Source: Serinus canaria (taxonomy: Eukaryota > Chordata > Aves > Passeriformes > Fringillidae). Taken from it: 64,000 nucleotides of DNA. Positions 14,401-27,683 of the stretch are shown in pieces. Within the stretch, counting starts at the first letter, position 1. Each line of letters starts with the position of its first letter. The notes beneath the pieces were generated by a model. The model saw only the letters and a list, made by a program, of their open reading frames with translations. It was not told the DNA's origin and searched no databases. The position numbers were made by a program, and so were the translations under genes. Location: contig NC_066343.1 of assembly GCF_022539315.1 (NCBI RefSeq), forward strand, positions 38,948,706 to 39,012,705, given 5' to 3'.

Positions 14401-17105
14401 TCTACTAAAACACACATTGTTTAATAGCATTGTTTACATACAATTCATTTCAGTGGCAAATTTCCCTTTATTTCTTCTGAAAAACTTTCATCAGTGGAAG
14501 TGTTAATTACATGACACAGTAACATAAAGCCTAAAATTTTTTACTTTCTGTCAGTGCAAGACTATTACAGGCCCCTAACATTTGCACGGGTTATAAAATC
14601 AACACTACAGTGATATATATACCTCTGAATTTGTTCCCAACAACCATTCCAGAATAATTGCTTCCAAATATTTTTTGATTTACAACCTGACTAGCTAACC
14701 TTAAACCTGACAAGCTACAAAGAAGTAAAACTAAATCAACCCAAACATCATGTTCAAATTGTAAACAACATCTGCAGAAATCTGGTTTTCCTGTTCACTC
14801 AGCTCTCACTGAGATGATCTTACAGCCCATCTAGAGCTGTGTTGAACTTGCACTGACGTGGACTGCCTCCTCTTCATCTCCAAACACTTCTCATCCTGGC
14901 AAACAGGTTTTAAAAATGAAATACAAAGGCCTACATACACATGAAGAGAAGGGCACGGGAAAGTGGTGAACTAACACTCTCGCACATATTCCCTGTCCAG
15001 AAGTTTGCTTTCACCTTAGGTGAACAGGCTTTGGGTGCTGATGGCCCCACTTGTGCATGTATTTCAAAGGTAGCAGCTGGCCTTTGGAAGAGGGCTGCTG
15101 GAAGGGCACGGAAGACAAGCTGTCCAAAACTAGCCTCAGTGAGCACAAAGGAAGACAGAGCTAACTTTCCTTCCTAAACATTAGCACCTGCCATTTTGTT
15201 CCAATTTATACTGGATTACTTAGCAACAGTGAAACTGATTCCTTTTGTATCTGTGCAACAGCCTGTTCTCTACAGAACCTGTCCTCAGATCACTCAGCAA
15301 CATTCATATCCCAGGCCTTTAAACAGATCAGAGGCCATGCTCAGAAAACCTTGATGGACACAAAGAGACTGGCCAGAACCTTCTCCTGTGAAGTTTTTTG
15401 GTGCTCAGAAATCATGTGTCATGAAAAATACTCATGATATCCAGATGAAGTATTGGGAACAGTCTTACCAGCAGACCCACTCTAGCACTTCTTCTGTGCA
15501 CCTCTAAGAAATTATAAGGAAAAGAAAACCAGCCATTTCCATTGTTATAGATTTCTGTACTATGCTCAGTTAGATCTTTTGGACACTGTTTAAGAACAGT
15601 TCACTTTGGAGATGGTAGGAAACATAACAGGCTGTTTGGAGGAATATCCCAGCCAAAACATCTTCAGATCAAAGATGCAGAGTTGCCTTCCAGCAACACC
15701 CTTCTTTCCCAAAGCACAATTCCTAAGGCAGTGAAGCTTTACATTCTCAAAATCCTTTTCTAATGCACATCTAAAAATTACTACAGTGGAGCAAATGACA
15801 CTCATATATAGAAAGGAAACATGTCAAACTTCTGTTCCAGCAGCATCACTCACAAACTATAGGATTAGCTGCACAAATTGACTGTCTTGCCTCTACATCA
15901 TAAACCTCTACTGCCATTTACAGACACCTCCTCCTCCTCTCTGCCACATGACGCCTCATCTGCTGGAGATTCCTCCTGCCACCTCTCCCCTGCCAGCTTT
16001 CCTTGAAATTGCTGCTATGGGAAGTAGGAAAATGCCACATAGTCAAACCTATTTGCAACATATCAGCTAGATCAGCCATCCCAAAAGTGGCCACACCACA
16101 AACTGCCAGTTTTGCTATAGCAGATTTAGAAATGGATGCATTAATTCTGAAATTGACCAGGCCACAACAATGAGGTTTTGCTAAAATATTGGAAGCATTT
16201 TACTTCCATTCTTCAAGGCTCTGAACAATGCAGAGTTTCTCTTCATCCAGGATGCTCCACAAAATATTTTTATAAATTAATTCTGCTTCTTCTTCTGAGT
16301 ATTTTTTATATATCCCTTAGCATTTTTCTGCTGGGTCTCCTCTGCTTACTTACTCAATTCCTCCTTTTTAAAGAGTTTCACTTATCACACTTAACTGAGT
16401 CTCTCTTGACCACCTGTCTCATCTATCCTCACTTTTTCCAACAACAACATGGCATCCTGTGGTGTTGCCATTTTTATGTTAGGATTAAACAGTATTAGCA
16501 CTTGTGAAATTCAAGTGTTCTAGAATGACATTAATTTATTTTTGGTCTAGTTTCCTCTTTTATCAAAAATTCAGTCATGGTTGTTTCTTAGCAACCGATT
16601 TATCAGAACAGATTTGCATAAAAATCAAATACTCTCAAAAATACTCTCAAATAAGGCTAAAGAACAGCCTTATTCCTGACCACCACAAAAAGCAAATACT
16701 ATAAAGCAGAAGAAATTGGTTTTGTAATTCCACACAAAATCTAATGAACACATGTATAATATTGGCACCAATTGAAGTAGATGACCTTATAAACTTTCCT
16801 AACGAATGTATCTCTGAAGTGATCTGCAAAAATCATCTTCTCACCTTTAGAGATCAATAGGAAAAAACAAAAACAGAAGTGCAAATCACGCACAGCCACA
16901 ATCCTCTATTGCACTGAACTAGATTAAAAATTGGCATCTGCAATGGTCACACACAAAATGGTCTCAAAGGACAAAGCTACAAAAGGCAGACATGTGTGTG
17001 AAAAATGCCCACAATCAATTCAACCACAGCAGTACTAGGTAACCAATAATTGGACTTCAGTGCAGGAGCATAATTGGTATTTCATTCTCTAGAGTTACCA
17101 GACGA

Positions 17106-17201
17106 TCTATACTCTATCTATCTATCTATATCTATCATCTATCGCTACATCTATCTAGTCTATCTATCTATCTAGTCTACATCTCATCTATCTATTCTAA
17201 T

Positions 17202-17253
<52 letters not shown>
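17106..17253 (+). repeat. (TCTA)n microsatellite
   Basis: An imperfect TCTA/ATCT array. The part from 17202 to 17253 is a perfect run of about 13 units; the left part has interruptions such as CATC and GTCTA. Confidence 0.97.
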
Positions 17254-20200
17254 ATCACCAGATCTATACCACAATTTCAGTAAACTACAAGTTCTTAATT
17301 TTCACCGTCTTTAGAAAGGATTCATTTTCTCCCAAAGATTTTTCTACACCTTACATCTCTTTGCCAGATGGGGTTTTCCTTTTTTTTCCTTTTTTTGTTC
17401 TTTTAAAATCCAATATAATCTGCTAAACGCCAATTAGCTAGTTCATCACAAATGTAAAGAAAAGTAAATTCAGAGATAGGGTGAAAGAGTCAAACCAAAC
17501 ACGAAGCATTAAGTCCTTTGAACAGATAAAGTGGAATAGCAATACCAAGAGTCTAATTCCCTTCCTCTTAATATCAGCCAGGAGTAAGTTATTATATTGA
17601 TAATGGTTTAAAGTTCCTATGAATGACAGTGAAATTAGGACTGCTGTCTTTTTATTAAGAATGATGTCAACCTTTTTGGCAAAGGCAGTCTTTTCCTGCT
17701 GTGGCACTTAGTTGGCTCTTAGTTATGTCACTGAAAGGTAGCATCTATAATATATGGCTGCACATGAATTATGCTAGGAATGGGTTAAAGTAATTCATCT
17801 GTATTATTCCCACAAGACTATTCCAAAAAGGTAATTGCCCATATTTGTACCACTACATTATAGAGAATGTCAGTTTTATGTCTTCCTAATGTTTAACTGA
17901 AAATCTATAATATCCATTTCTGTTCCTTGCTGAAAAATTAATGTAGGACCAAAGCCTGAAATTCCAACTCTGGTCATGCTCAGACAGAACTCCCACTGAA
18001 GCCAGTGGGAGTATTGCCAAGGAGAGGATTAAAGACTGAGATTTGCTGCATGCTACCAGACTTGTATAAGCTACAGAGCTAGATTTTCTTTATGATGCTT
18101 CTGGGACTATTAAAATTAGGAAGATATTGGTCTTTCACCTTTCAGTCATGCAGAAGTGTGTGCTTGCAGGGAAAGAAAAAATGCTAGGCAGACAAGCCAT
18201 CTTGTTGGAGGGTGTTTAATGGCAGGCTGGAAGCCAGAAGAAGTGAATCCCTCCTGCAGTGCAGTATCCCTTCCCTTCTCCTCTACAAGGCCCGAAAAGA
18301 GGCAGGAAATAGCAAGGTAACAAGCTAGCAAACAGCACTAGCTGGATGGAGTACAGTAAGCTCATCATTACAAAAAATACTGAAGCCATCCACAAAAATT
18401 CATGTCATTCCAGCACCTGAAGCATGCCTGGGCATGGGACCCTTTGGGAGGCTTTAAGCTGGGCCCTGTGCCACAGAGATAAAACAACTCTAAAAGCAGA
18501 TGGCAGGAGAAGACATAACAGCTTCCCTGAGCTCCTGACAGGGCAGGGGGACCACACCAGCAACCAGAGGAACCGGCTGGCCTCTAGGTGGGTTCCTGGC
18601 CCTGAGGGGAGGGGGTGCTGCTTTCTTGGGGTTCTCAGGTTTTACTCGCCTCCACTGGGTCGTATTAACTTAAATGGATACAGAAACTCTTTTTTTAAAA
18701 GTATGTGATTTGCAACTGAACATTTCAGATGATTCTATTTGTCAGTAGTAGTTTCCAGAGGGACTAGAATCTGGTTTTGTTAAAAGAGCTACAACTTTTC
18801 TTCATTTACCAAACAATTTCTTCATATTTTCATGATGTGGCAGCAGCGCCCAAGGAACAAAGGTATGACAACCTGAAACAGCTAAGTTATCTAACTAGTC
18901 TGCAAAAATGAGGGAAAAAGGAAGTCCTGAGCTATCACTCATTTCAATTTTTATGAGAAAAAAACATGTCATTATAGATTAATTTTTTAAATGAAATCTC
19001 ATTTTTAAGAGCATGATTATAACAAGTAATAATCCATAACTGCAGTGATGACAAAAATCTCAGATGAAAAAACACCCCTGATTTGTTCTATAGCAAAATA
19101 CAGTGTCATGATCTATCCAGGGTCAGATCCAGGGCTCTAGTGTAACCAGAAAAGCATTGGCACAGACCCTTTATGTCCTCTAACATAAAGATGCAAAACC
19201 TCATGAATGCATTTACATTTACATTTATACTCTGTATTAAAAAATAAATCTCATAGTAGCCTGATTAATGGCACTTGAAGTGAAACCTGCATGTCTCCAC
19301 AAGGGAGAAAAAAGGTTTTCAAAATTTCCACTCCTCTCTTTGAGACAATGAAGCTCTCTGATTTAGTTGATCACAGGGTAACTCAGTCTCTCTGCCATCT
19401 ATCTGCAACCTCTCTTCTTCCTCTGCCAAAGGTTGCCCTTTCTGGCATGAGTAGCTGTCCCCTGGCAATCCCTGATCAAATTGCTATCATGTGGGCCATC
19501 TACCCATCACTAGTGGTTATAGCTGCTCTCACCATGTTCAGACCAGAACCCAGGAGCAAAAAATGTTAGAGCCTTGCAGTTAGGAACCACTGATTCCAGA
19601 GCCTATACTACCACCCCCTAATGACAGGTAACAACTTCACCTGGGTATCAGGATAGTTGAGTTCAACAGCAACAGGATACATACAAACATACATTTGGAT
19701 TCCATCAAAGTGTGAAGTTGCAGCAAGTGATGGAAACTTGGCATCTTCATTAGAAAGAAAAAGCATGATGATAAATCTTTGCCTTCCTCTTGGAAAGGCA
19801 TGTGGCTCTTCACACTTTTTTTGAGACATTGATAAATTCGGATCAAGTGTGTTTCTTTACCTGGAAGGAGATTATGCCAACTCCCAAGGGAAAAACAATG
19901 CCGACATATGGGAAAAGGTAACTTGTTTTACCACACAGAAAGTAGAAGGCTCGTCTTAGCATGTTCTGCTTCAAAAACTGTACTTCAAATGCCTGGAGAA
20001 AGGAAATGCTCAGGCAAATCACAGCCAACTTACCTGATTTTGATTCATACTCTCACAAGCAAACAAATGCAGAGTTGATGATTTGTGTTGTATTTTAAAA
20101 ACATTTAATGTACTTAAAAATTATGCACCTGAGCAACTAGTAATAACACAGTTTTGCTCAGAAACCTTCACAAATGCTATTAGAGAGTGAGATATCTATC

Positions 20201-23200
20201 AGTGGGCTACTTGGTACCCAGAAGACAGACTCCACCAAGCCAGGCAGACAGTTACATTACAGCACGCAGGTAGTATCTCAGATAACCAAAAAATTACTTT
20301 TGGCTCATAGAAGATAAAACTAAGAGAGAAACTGACTTCCTAGATTATCTAATCCCCTGACATTAATGGGAAAAGCAGGTTTTACCAGGAGGAAGCCAAC
20401 ACTGATATTCTTTCATAATTTTGACTTCTGTCTCATATTTACAGCAACACACAGGGTTTTGATTCTAAATGAAAATGGGAGTATTACATAAATGTTTTCT
20501 TTTAAAAATCATAGACTTACCAAGATTTCCCATTTTGTCTAATTCTGATAATTAATCTCTACAGGTAAGTAGAGTCCTCTGATTTTTCCTAGGATTTTTA
20601 AGACATCTAATATAAGTGAAGCAACTTTTTATGACTATGCAATGATTACGTAGAACAAAGTGTACCAGGAATCTCAGATATGGCTAGCCCTGTTGGCCTT
20701 CTGTCTGAGACATCCGGGGATGAAAAGTGTGAGCTAATTTGTAAGCTCTGACCTCAGCGTCATGCTAGCTCTCATAAGGAAACATTAAAATTGATTGCAT
20801 GGCATGGATCCTTAGAAAAACAAAGGGAGATTCTGGTTTAGGCAGCAAGGTCTATGCTGGTATATCTCCTGGAGTAAAGACATCATAATACTCAGCACAG
20901 GTAGAGAAAAAAAATGAAAGAAACCTTACCCAGCCCTCAGACAAAGGTTTATATAAACCTAACTGTGTTCTTGGATCTTGTTCCCTGAGGCAGGGATGAC
21001 GCATCCATTCCTGTGGCATCACATACTTCAATGCTGTAGACACTAAAATTTTGCAAAAACCCTTCCAGGGGGAAAACATGGTGACTCTTCAGTAGAACAC
21101 AATAGTCATCAAGAAACCTCACAGCCAATTGCTCATCTGGATTTTCATCACCTTCTGCCCTCTGACTTCTAGAATGTAACATGAGCTATAAGGAGTAATT
21201 AAGGAACTGCAATTGGTGGTTGTGGTGGTGAAGCCCTCCCTCCCCTAGGCCACACTATCACTGATGTGTGGTTCCCAATGCACACTTGCACATTTTTGTT
21301 CTGCACATCAGCTATCTTGGGAAGGTGTTGTGGCTAGAATAGCCAGCTAAAATACTTTCCTCCCTTTGAACATGTAAATAGCACAGCACTTTTAAGGCAA
21401 GTATAAAAGGCACCGTCATGTTCATATTCTAACTTATCATGAGACACTATTTGGGATTTTACTAATTACAGTCAAAATGTAATAAGGAAATGGATCTGAA
21501 GTTTGCTGCAACAACAAAAAAAGATGCAGTAATGGCGTCAGAAAATGACATAATGTGAATAAAATACGAGTTTGAAAACTACAGTAGAAAAGCACAAATA
21601 AAACAAACAAGTAGTTTTTAAATTAAATTTTTAAATTACCAGAGCAAGAGCTTCAAATAATTTTTCATTTGTCTTTCAAATGCACCTTTGTATTTTCTTT
21701 ACTCACACTTATTTTAGAAAACTATAGAGTGTACTTGCTTTTAATAGGTAAAAACACATTGCCAAAAGTTCTTTCAGTATAATTGAAAGACAAAATTTAT
21801 ATCATCAAACAGTATTTTGTGGCTTTTTGCAACCTTCTCGTGAAACTGCAATACACAAAGAACTGCTTATTATGTGCTCTGTATTTTTGCTTTAGAGCCT
21901 GGTTACTGACATAATAAAGGAAGAAACATCAATTACTCAAAAGTGATCTTTGAATTTGTTTAGTTTTAAAATAGTAACAGAATTATAAACTAACCTATGA
22001 AATTAACTTTTTATTCTTGAAGTATTTTAATGATCAAAGTAGATGGAAGTTACAGTATCTCAAGATACAAATATCCAATACATGTTTTTTTTCTCATTTA
22101 AAAGAATAAAATCAAGACTTCCAGAACAATACTTTTAAGTTGCAATTCATGTTCATTAAAAATAAACCCTTGTTTGCAGTTTTACATTAATTTGGATTAT
22201 CAAGAATATAAAGACTTTTTTACTTTTACAATGTTCCTAATTTCTTTACAGACTTCCTAATTTCCCAGGCAGTGTAAATGGCTATTTTCACTTTTTCTTT
22301 TATTCAGCTTAATTTTTGATTCTTCTCCCTAGATAATAACTTCTTGGTCTACTGAGTTTGAAAACCTTCTGTAACAGTATTTCAGTAGCAAGCTTGTTAC
22401 TACGCAAAAAAAGTCAAACACGTCACAATCTCAGCATGTTCTTCTACTTGGCATTTTAGAGAATCTACCAATTTATACTGTTTGAATACTTTCTGCAAAG
22501 TAGTTGTATCTACCAGCCTAATCAACATCAGAATGTACCTATAATAGTTGTCTTATTGAAAGCTCCTCCTAGGAAAAGAACAGACCTTTATATTGAGGCT
22601 ATTTTTCCTAGATACTGAGGATACATGAAATTAGTTCCAAAAGCATATTTTACCTGGATGATGATAAAAAAAATATATGTAAAATATACTGCATGACATC
22701 ACGATTGCTCAAAAAGGTGAAAATTTTCAAAATTGCCTATGGGTATAGAAGGCAGAGTTGGTACAATACTCAGAGATCTGGTAAGACCCCAGAGGAGAAA
22801 AACATGACAAAACATTTCAGAAGCAAAAAAAATGAACATGTAATCTGCTGTAGTCCAAATACAGGAATCACATTAATGGGAAAATGTGACATGCCCAAGT
22901 GAAAAGCAAAAAAGATTAAAAATCTGGACATAACCTGTGATACAACCACTTAACATTCTTTTGTATTCTGTTTCATTAAATGTGTCAAGAAATCCAGATA
23001 GTTCAAGCTAACAAACAGAAGTTCCAAAGCAAAACATGGCCTTCAAATCACAGCACTGATGTTTCCTCAAATTAATTTGGAAAATCACCACATTGTACTG
23101 GAGTATTTAACCAAACAACTTTTTTTTTGTGTGAAGTTGAGTAGATGAAGTATGGCCTGATACATAAAACTTTGTGTCTTACAGGCAACAGCTGAACATT

Positions 23201-23736
23201 ATTTGACCTGAATACACATACATTTGTTTGAATGTACATGTTAATGATACATACATTTAAATTAAAGTATGTTAAATAGAAATATAACTACTGCAACAGT
23301 TGGGGGGGGTGCTTTATAAATAAAATAACCATTAATGATGCTATAAAAATGTAATTAAGGAGTTGAATCTCACTTCTTATTGGAATACAAAGACAACAAT
23401 AGCATTTTTACAACAACAGGTAACAGGTGAGGAACTCAAAAATTGACATATTTTTCAATGCACTGCACTATTACCAATGAAATACAAGATGTGATCAATT
23501 TACAGGTAGTGAAAGACACAATGATATGAAATTATAGAACTTTATTGGCCTGTTAAAAGTAATTTCATGTAATACATTTTTTATGGATTGTGCAAAGTGT
23601 TATGGTAGCATTTGGGAATAAAAACAATGATTGTTTGTTACAAGAAACATGAAAGATTTTCAACACAAAGAATTAGAGGGAAGCGGGGAGAAAAAACTCA
23701 CAGGTTGCTGATGGATAACAGCAAATAATTTTTAAA
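17254..23736 (-). other. NTRK2 intron, mostly unique sequence
   Basis: One old repeat fragment near 17968-18040 and a somewhat GC-richer patch at about 18420-18660, which holds a 94-codon frame with no recognisable motif. Around 21400-22600 the sequence is very AT-rich. No exon recognised. Confidence 0.7.
17968..18040. repeat. Ancient amniote interspersed repeat fragment
   Basis: AACTCCCACTGAAGCCAGTG followed by GGAGTATTGCCAAGGAGAGG resembles the same TGAAGTCAATGGGAGTTTTGCC family as at 4701. The core is a small inverted repeat (CCCACTG / CAGTGGG). Confidence 0.45.
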
Positions 23737-23996
23737 CCATGGAATCACAGAATTGGTCAGGTTGACAGGGACCACAATGGGTCCTCTGGTCCAACCTCCC
23801 TGCTCAAGCCAGGTCATCCCAGAGCACATGGCACAGAATTGTGTCCTGATGGTTCTTGAATATCTCCACTGAAGAGACTCTACAACTTCTCTGGGTGATC
23901 TGTGCCAGTGCTTGGTCACCTGCACAACAAAGAAGTTCTTCCTCAAGTTCAGGTGGAACTTTTGTGCCCATTGCCTTTGTCCCGCTATTCGGCTTC
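23737..23996 (-). mobile_element. CR1 LINE 3' end fragment (X/Y-like)
   Basis: Reversed CR1 3' sequence: AATCACAGAATTGGTCAGG, GGTCCTCTGGTCCAACC, then GATGGTTCTTGAATATCTCC, and AGAAGTTCTTCCTCAAGTTC. It is truncated around TTTGTCCCGCTATTCGG. It differs from the copy at 52762 by the GTCCTCTGGTCCAACCTCC block, which suggests a different CR1 subfamily. Confidence 0.9.
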
Positions 23997-26669
23997 ATGA
24001 TGTGATGCTATGGTAAAAGGCAATTTTGTGCTAAAATTTAGAATATTACTTTTTTCCATGGTTCAAAAAAATATTTTAGGAAAAAATGTTTAAGTTCTAT
24101 ACTTTTAAATCAACTTAAAGATTCTTCCTGTTTTTAAACTGAGCCTGAAATATAAAAAAATACTCAGGAACAGAGAGCTCTGAATGGCAGTGAAAGATCT
24201 GAAGTCTGTTTGTTTAAGACTCTGGTGTGGGAGAGTTAGGTTTGGGTTTGTGCAGTGGTGCGGCAGCCAAATTATGCTTGCACACTAGTAAAGTCAGTGA
24301 TACCTATGAAATAGCTGTGTTAAAAAAAAAAAACTCAAAAACCCCCTTAAAATACTTAGGAAAAAATCAGGATTTCTTTTCTGTTTGGTGGACCTACCTG
24401 ACAAGGGAACCCTACTCTGTTTACATCAAAGAAAAAACAGCTATCATAAGAAAGCCATGAAGTTACCCTTTACTTCCTTGAATATCAGATAGTTCCCTGA
24501 AATTTTATAAGGTTTGTCTTGTCATTCCAACTGAGGAACAAAGTAACAGTGAAAATATGTAGGCAAGGAGACAAGTTTCCTCCTATATTAAGAGGTAATC
24601 TGCTTAGTAGCCCTGCTGTGACTTGCTGCCTCTAGAGACCATGGGGGAATGGCCCTCTTCAAAATGAAAGCAGTTTGGCTCTATGCTGCCTACAGCTCTG
24701 CTGCAGGCCAGAACACGTGCTTGCTTATCCAACACACTCCTTGCAGCTGCAAAAATACAGCCAGTCATGGAAGGTTGCTATTAAAATTAGAAGGATATAG
24801 CATGTCCATACTAAAACAATACACACTCTCATGTGGGCTCTTCCAATCTATTGCTTTTTTTTGGATGGAAGTAAGTCAACCAGTTAATCTCGAGGCTGAT
24901 TAAAAGACAATACCTTGTTCTCCCAAGTTCAGTCACATACATGCTTGTGGAAACTGAACAGCTATATTTATTTCCAATCAATGCATCATTTGCTATCTTC
25001 AGAGCACATTTAATTTGTGTGAACAAAAGGAAAACAGAGCAAATGGAAGCCAGCTTCAAAAGTTTGGGCATACACATTCCTATGGAAGTGGGACAATGAA
25101 ATGGGCTGTGACACGTGAAATACAGAGAATGCATCAGCATTCTCTGTGCACTTTTATGTTGCATTCATGCTCAATGCTTCCAGCCACCGACAAACACATG
25201 TTCTGGAGATGAGATGATGAAAATCTCACACAACATGGACCTACATTATAATCTGGAATACTCTTCACCATAACATAACGATGGCAAAGTCCTTCAAAAG
25301 GATATTCCAAGACACTACAAATTTGTGCCCTAAGAAGAAGAGAGTTTACCACAGCTCACAAAGTAGGACATTGAGCTCTCTGAAGAACAGAAAACAGAAC
25401 CACCAAAAATTGGAAGGAAGAGAAGAAGCCAGAGAGAAAGATGGAGAAGAAGAAAATACTAAAAACTTTTACATAAGCTTTTGGGGTTTTCTTTTGAAAC
25501 AAACAAAATACTTAGCTGCTCAGTCTACTAATAACTTTTGAATTATTTCAAATAATAAAATATTATTATTGTTAACAATAATAATTATTATTAACTGGAA
25601 AAAATGGCCAAATTAAAAAGAGCTTAGAAGGTGAGATTTTTTTTATCTGTTGGATAATAACTTTCAACTTCACAAACCAGTTGTATGTTTTTAAGCATTG
25701 AAATAGATGTAAACAAAGTGATGGCCTTCCTGGTGACCATTAGCTGTCAACTTAACATGGACAACTGGGTAAAGAGATTGACAAACTTTGTATGAAGGCT
25801 TTTGTTTAAAGAGCCACTTGGAAGTGTATGGGTCATTTTCATATGGCAAAATTCCATATATTTTATAGTTTTTGAAAAAACCAGGCTTAGGAATTTGGCT
25901 TCTTAGGAAAAAAATTGCTTTTCAGTGCTTTTGCCAAAGTCAAAAAAGAAAAAGCAATCCCTACAAGAACTATTTGAAGTAAAATTGTTTTCAACTAGCT
26001 GTCCACAGGTTTTCTTGGCACTGTCTGCTGTTTCCAAGGATCTTGATCTTGCTCCCACTGAAATGCATGTTTTGCTTCACTGCTGCCTGATAGGTCCAGC
26101 TGGTAGACAAAGGCAGTGGAAAGGACGAAGACTGCCTTTTACAGGTTATGATAGTCAAGACACATACTGCCATGAAAATGTCTCATAGCAGCCTCAGTCT
26201 GCCCTGACTGCGAGCCTCCAGGACTCCCACTAAAAAAGAAATGGTTCCCTAGACAGCTTTCTTCAGGAACAGACATTTTGCAACTGCTCCCACCTCGCTT
26301 TTCATGACAGGCAGCTGCAGTAAGCACAGCTCTGACCTCTGCCTGGGAACAATGCACTTCTTTGCAACATAGACCTGGCCACTGGTCAAACTTACATCAA
26401 ATTCAACAGAAACAGTTTTATTTAACAGACTGGATGACAATGACTTGCCTCACACCAAAACACCCCCAGCAGAGCTTCCTCTGCAGGCCTCTAACTAATC
26501 TGCCCATCAAACTGCTCAACAGCTTATCTCAACATGTCTCTGAGCATATTAAATGTCTATCTAAAATAAATTCTAGTACAAATAAACCCCTTCTAGCAGA
26601 ACCTTAGAAATATGCTTTTATTTTAGTTTCATGTCTGGCACAGCAAAAAAAAAAAAATAGCAACTCTGC
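23997..26669 (-). other. Intergenic-like intron sequence downstream of the T1 poly(A) candidates
   Basis: No recognisable gene or repeat apart from AT-rich simple sequence at 25550-25595 (TATTATTATTG and its near inverse). Nearby 81-111-codon frames appear to be chance. Confidence 0.65.
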
Positions 26670-26691
26670 CTTTAGATATTTCATAGCCTTT

Positions 26692-26697
26692 TTTATT
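26692..26697 (-). promoter_or_regulatory. Candidate poly(A) signal for TrkB.T1 (distal)
   Basis: AATAAA on the minus strand, followed about 30 nt later by GTTGCTA and a run of 13 T, then GCTGTG. This spacing and U/GU-rich downstream element fit a functional cleavage site. A further AATAAA lies at 26617-26622. Such hexamers are common in AT-rich DNA, so the call is tentative. Confidence 0.35.
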
Positions 26698-27187
26698 GCT
26701 CAGTAAAATAATATAAAAGCTTTTTAATGTCAGATCCTGGATGTTCATCAATTTTTACCATGTTAATGGTTCCTGTATGATTTTTAGTTTCAGTCTCACT
26801 TTATTTTAAGGAGGTCAAGAATTTGTAATTAAGTGAGCCCTTTGTAAACCAACACCATTTGGGCAGATCAGAATCTCTACAGTTACAAGCAATGTCACTT
26901 ACAATCAAGCTGAAAGACAGAAGCTAGTGGGTATCATAATTTCCATGTTAAAAAGTTTAGCTCCCTTAGCTTTAAGAGGCTCTGTCCACATACTGAAAAA
27001 AACCATTTTAGGAACATGTAGTCTTTTTCCATCAAGCTTTAAACATCTGTGCTAAGACATTATTAGTAACAAATCACGTGCTGTAATCCATAATGTTCTG
27101 TGAATATCTGCATCAAGTAATAATGTACTGTGTCTAACATAATGTAGTACAAAATATGTAAGAAGAATATTCTACAATACAGATATA

Positions 27188-27206
27188 AAAATATATATAT
27201 ATATAT
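27188..27206. repeat. Short (TA)n run
   Basis: About nine AT units just downstream (in sense) of the proximal candidate T1 poly(A) signal. Confidence 0.85.
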
Positions 27207-27229
27207 TTCAGTGGTGCATAGATCAGTTT

Positions 27230-27235
27230 TTTATT
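27230..27235 (-). promoter_or_regulatory. Candidate poly(A) signal for TrkB.T1 (proximal)
   Basis: This is the first canonical AATAAA on the sense strand after the T1 stop. It is followed by an AT-rich stretch with (TA)n about 25 nt downstream. No clear GU-rich element is seen, so it is weaker in context than the distal candidate. Confidence 0.25.
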
Positions 27236-27611
27236 AAAGTATCTCCATGATTACATAAAATCCAAAATACCGTGTCAGTACATTCTGAAACATTTGAAGG
27301 TCAAACCTATCCCTATCCGATAAAGATGAACTGCAAAGTGCTACAAAATAAATTACAAAAAATTATGTAAAATCCCCAATCAATAACTGTGCATGTTTAT
27401 GCATATAAATATTATGAATCAGAAAGAACTACTTTTTAAAATTAAATATTTCAAAAGTCAACTGCCTAATTCCAGCTTTGCAAGTTTGCTTTTTCCCTGC
27501 CAAAAGAAAAGGGTTCAGATTCTCACCTCATTAATCTGGCAATAAATTGTGAACACATAACTGAAATATGCTGACTTTGTCCCAGCAAAACTTCAAACTG
27601 GTATTTGGGCT

Positions 27612-27683
27612 ACTGGGTCAAGCTCTGCTCATGATCCAACATGTGTTTGATGTAAGTCCACTGACTTTAGTTCAAATATTGCC
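27612..27683. repeat. Ancient amniote interspersed repeat fragment (weak)
   Basis: GGGTCAAGCTCTGCTCATGA, GATGTAAGTCCACTGACTTT and AGTTCAAATATTGCC keep the order of the old GGGCCAAATTCTGCTC...CCACTGACTTCAATGG element. It lies in the probable T1 3' UTR. Confidence 0.35.

Larger units (their letters stand above)
9551..17105 (-). other. NTRK2 intron, mostly unique sequence
   Basis: Contains the hairpin at 11424 and the CCAA repeat at 10612. Frames of 104-106 codons (12705, 14019, 16178) lack splice or homology support. No exon recognised. Confidence 0.7.

Noticed and set aside
18420..18660. GC-richer patch considered as CpG island, promoter or G-quadruplex
   Set aside because: Few CpGs are visible and the G-runs are separated by long loops; no other promoter feature supports it.
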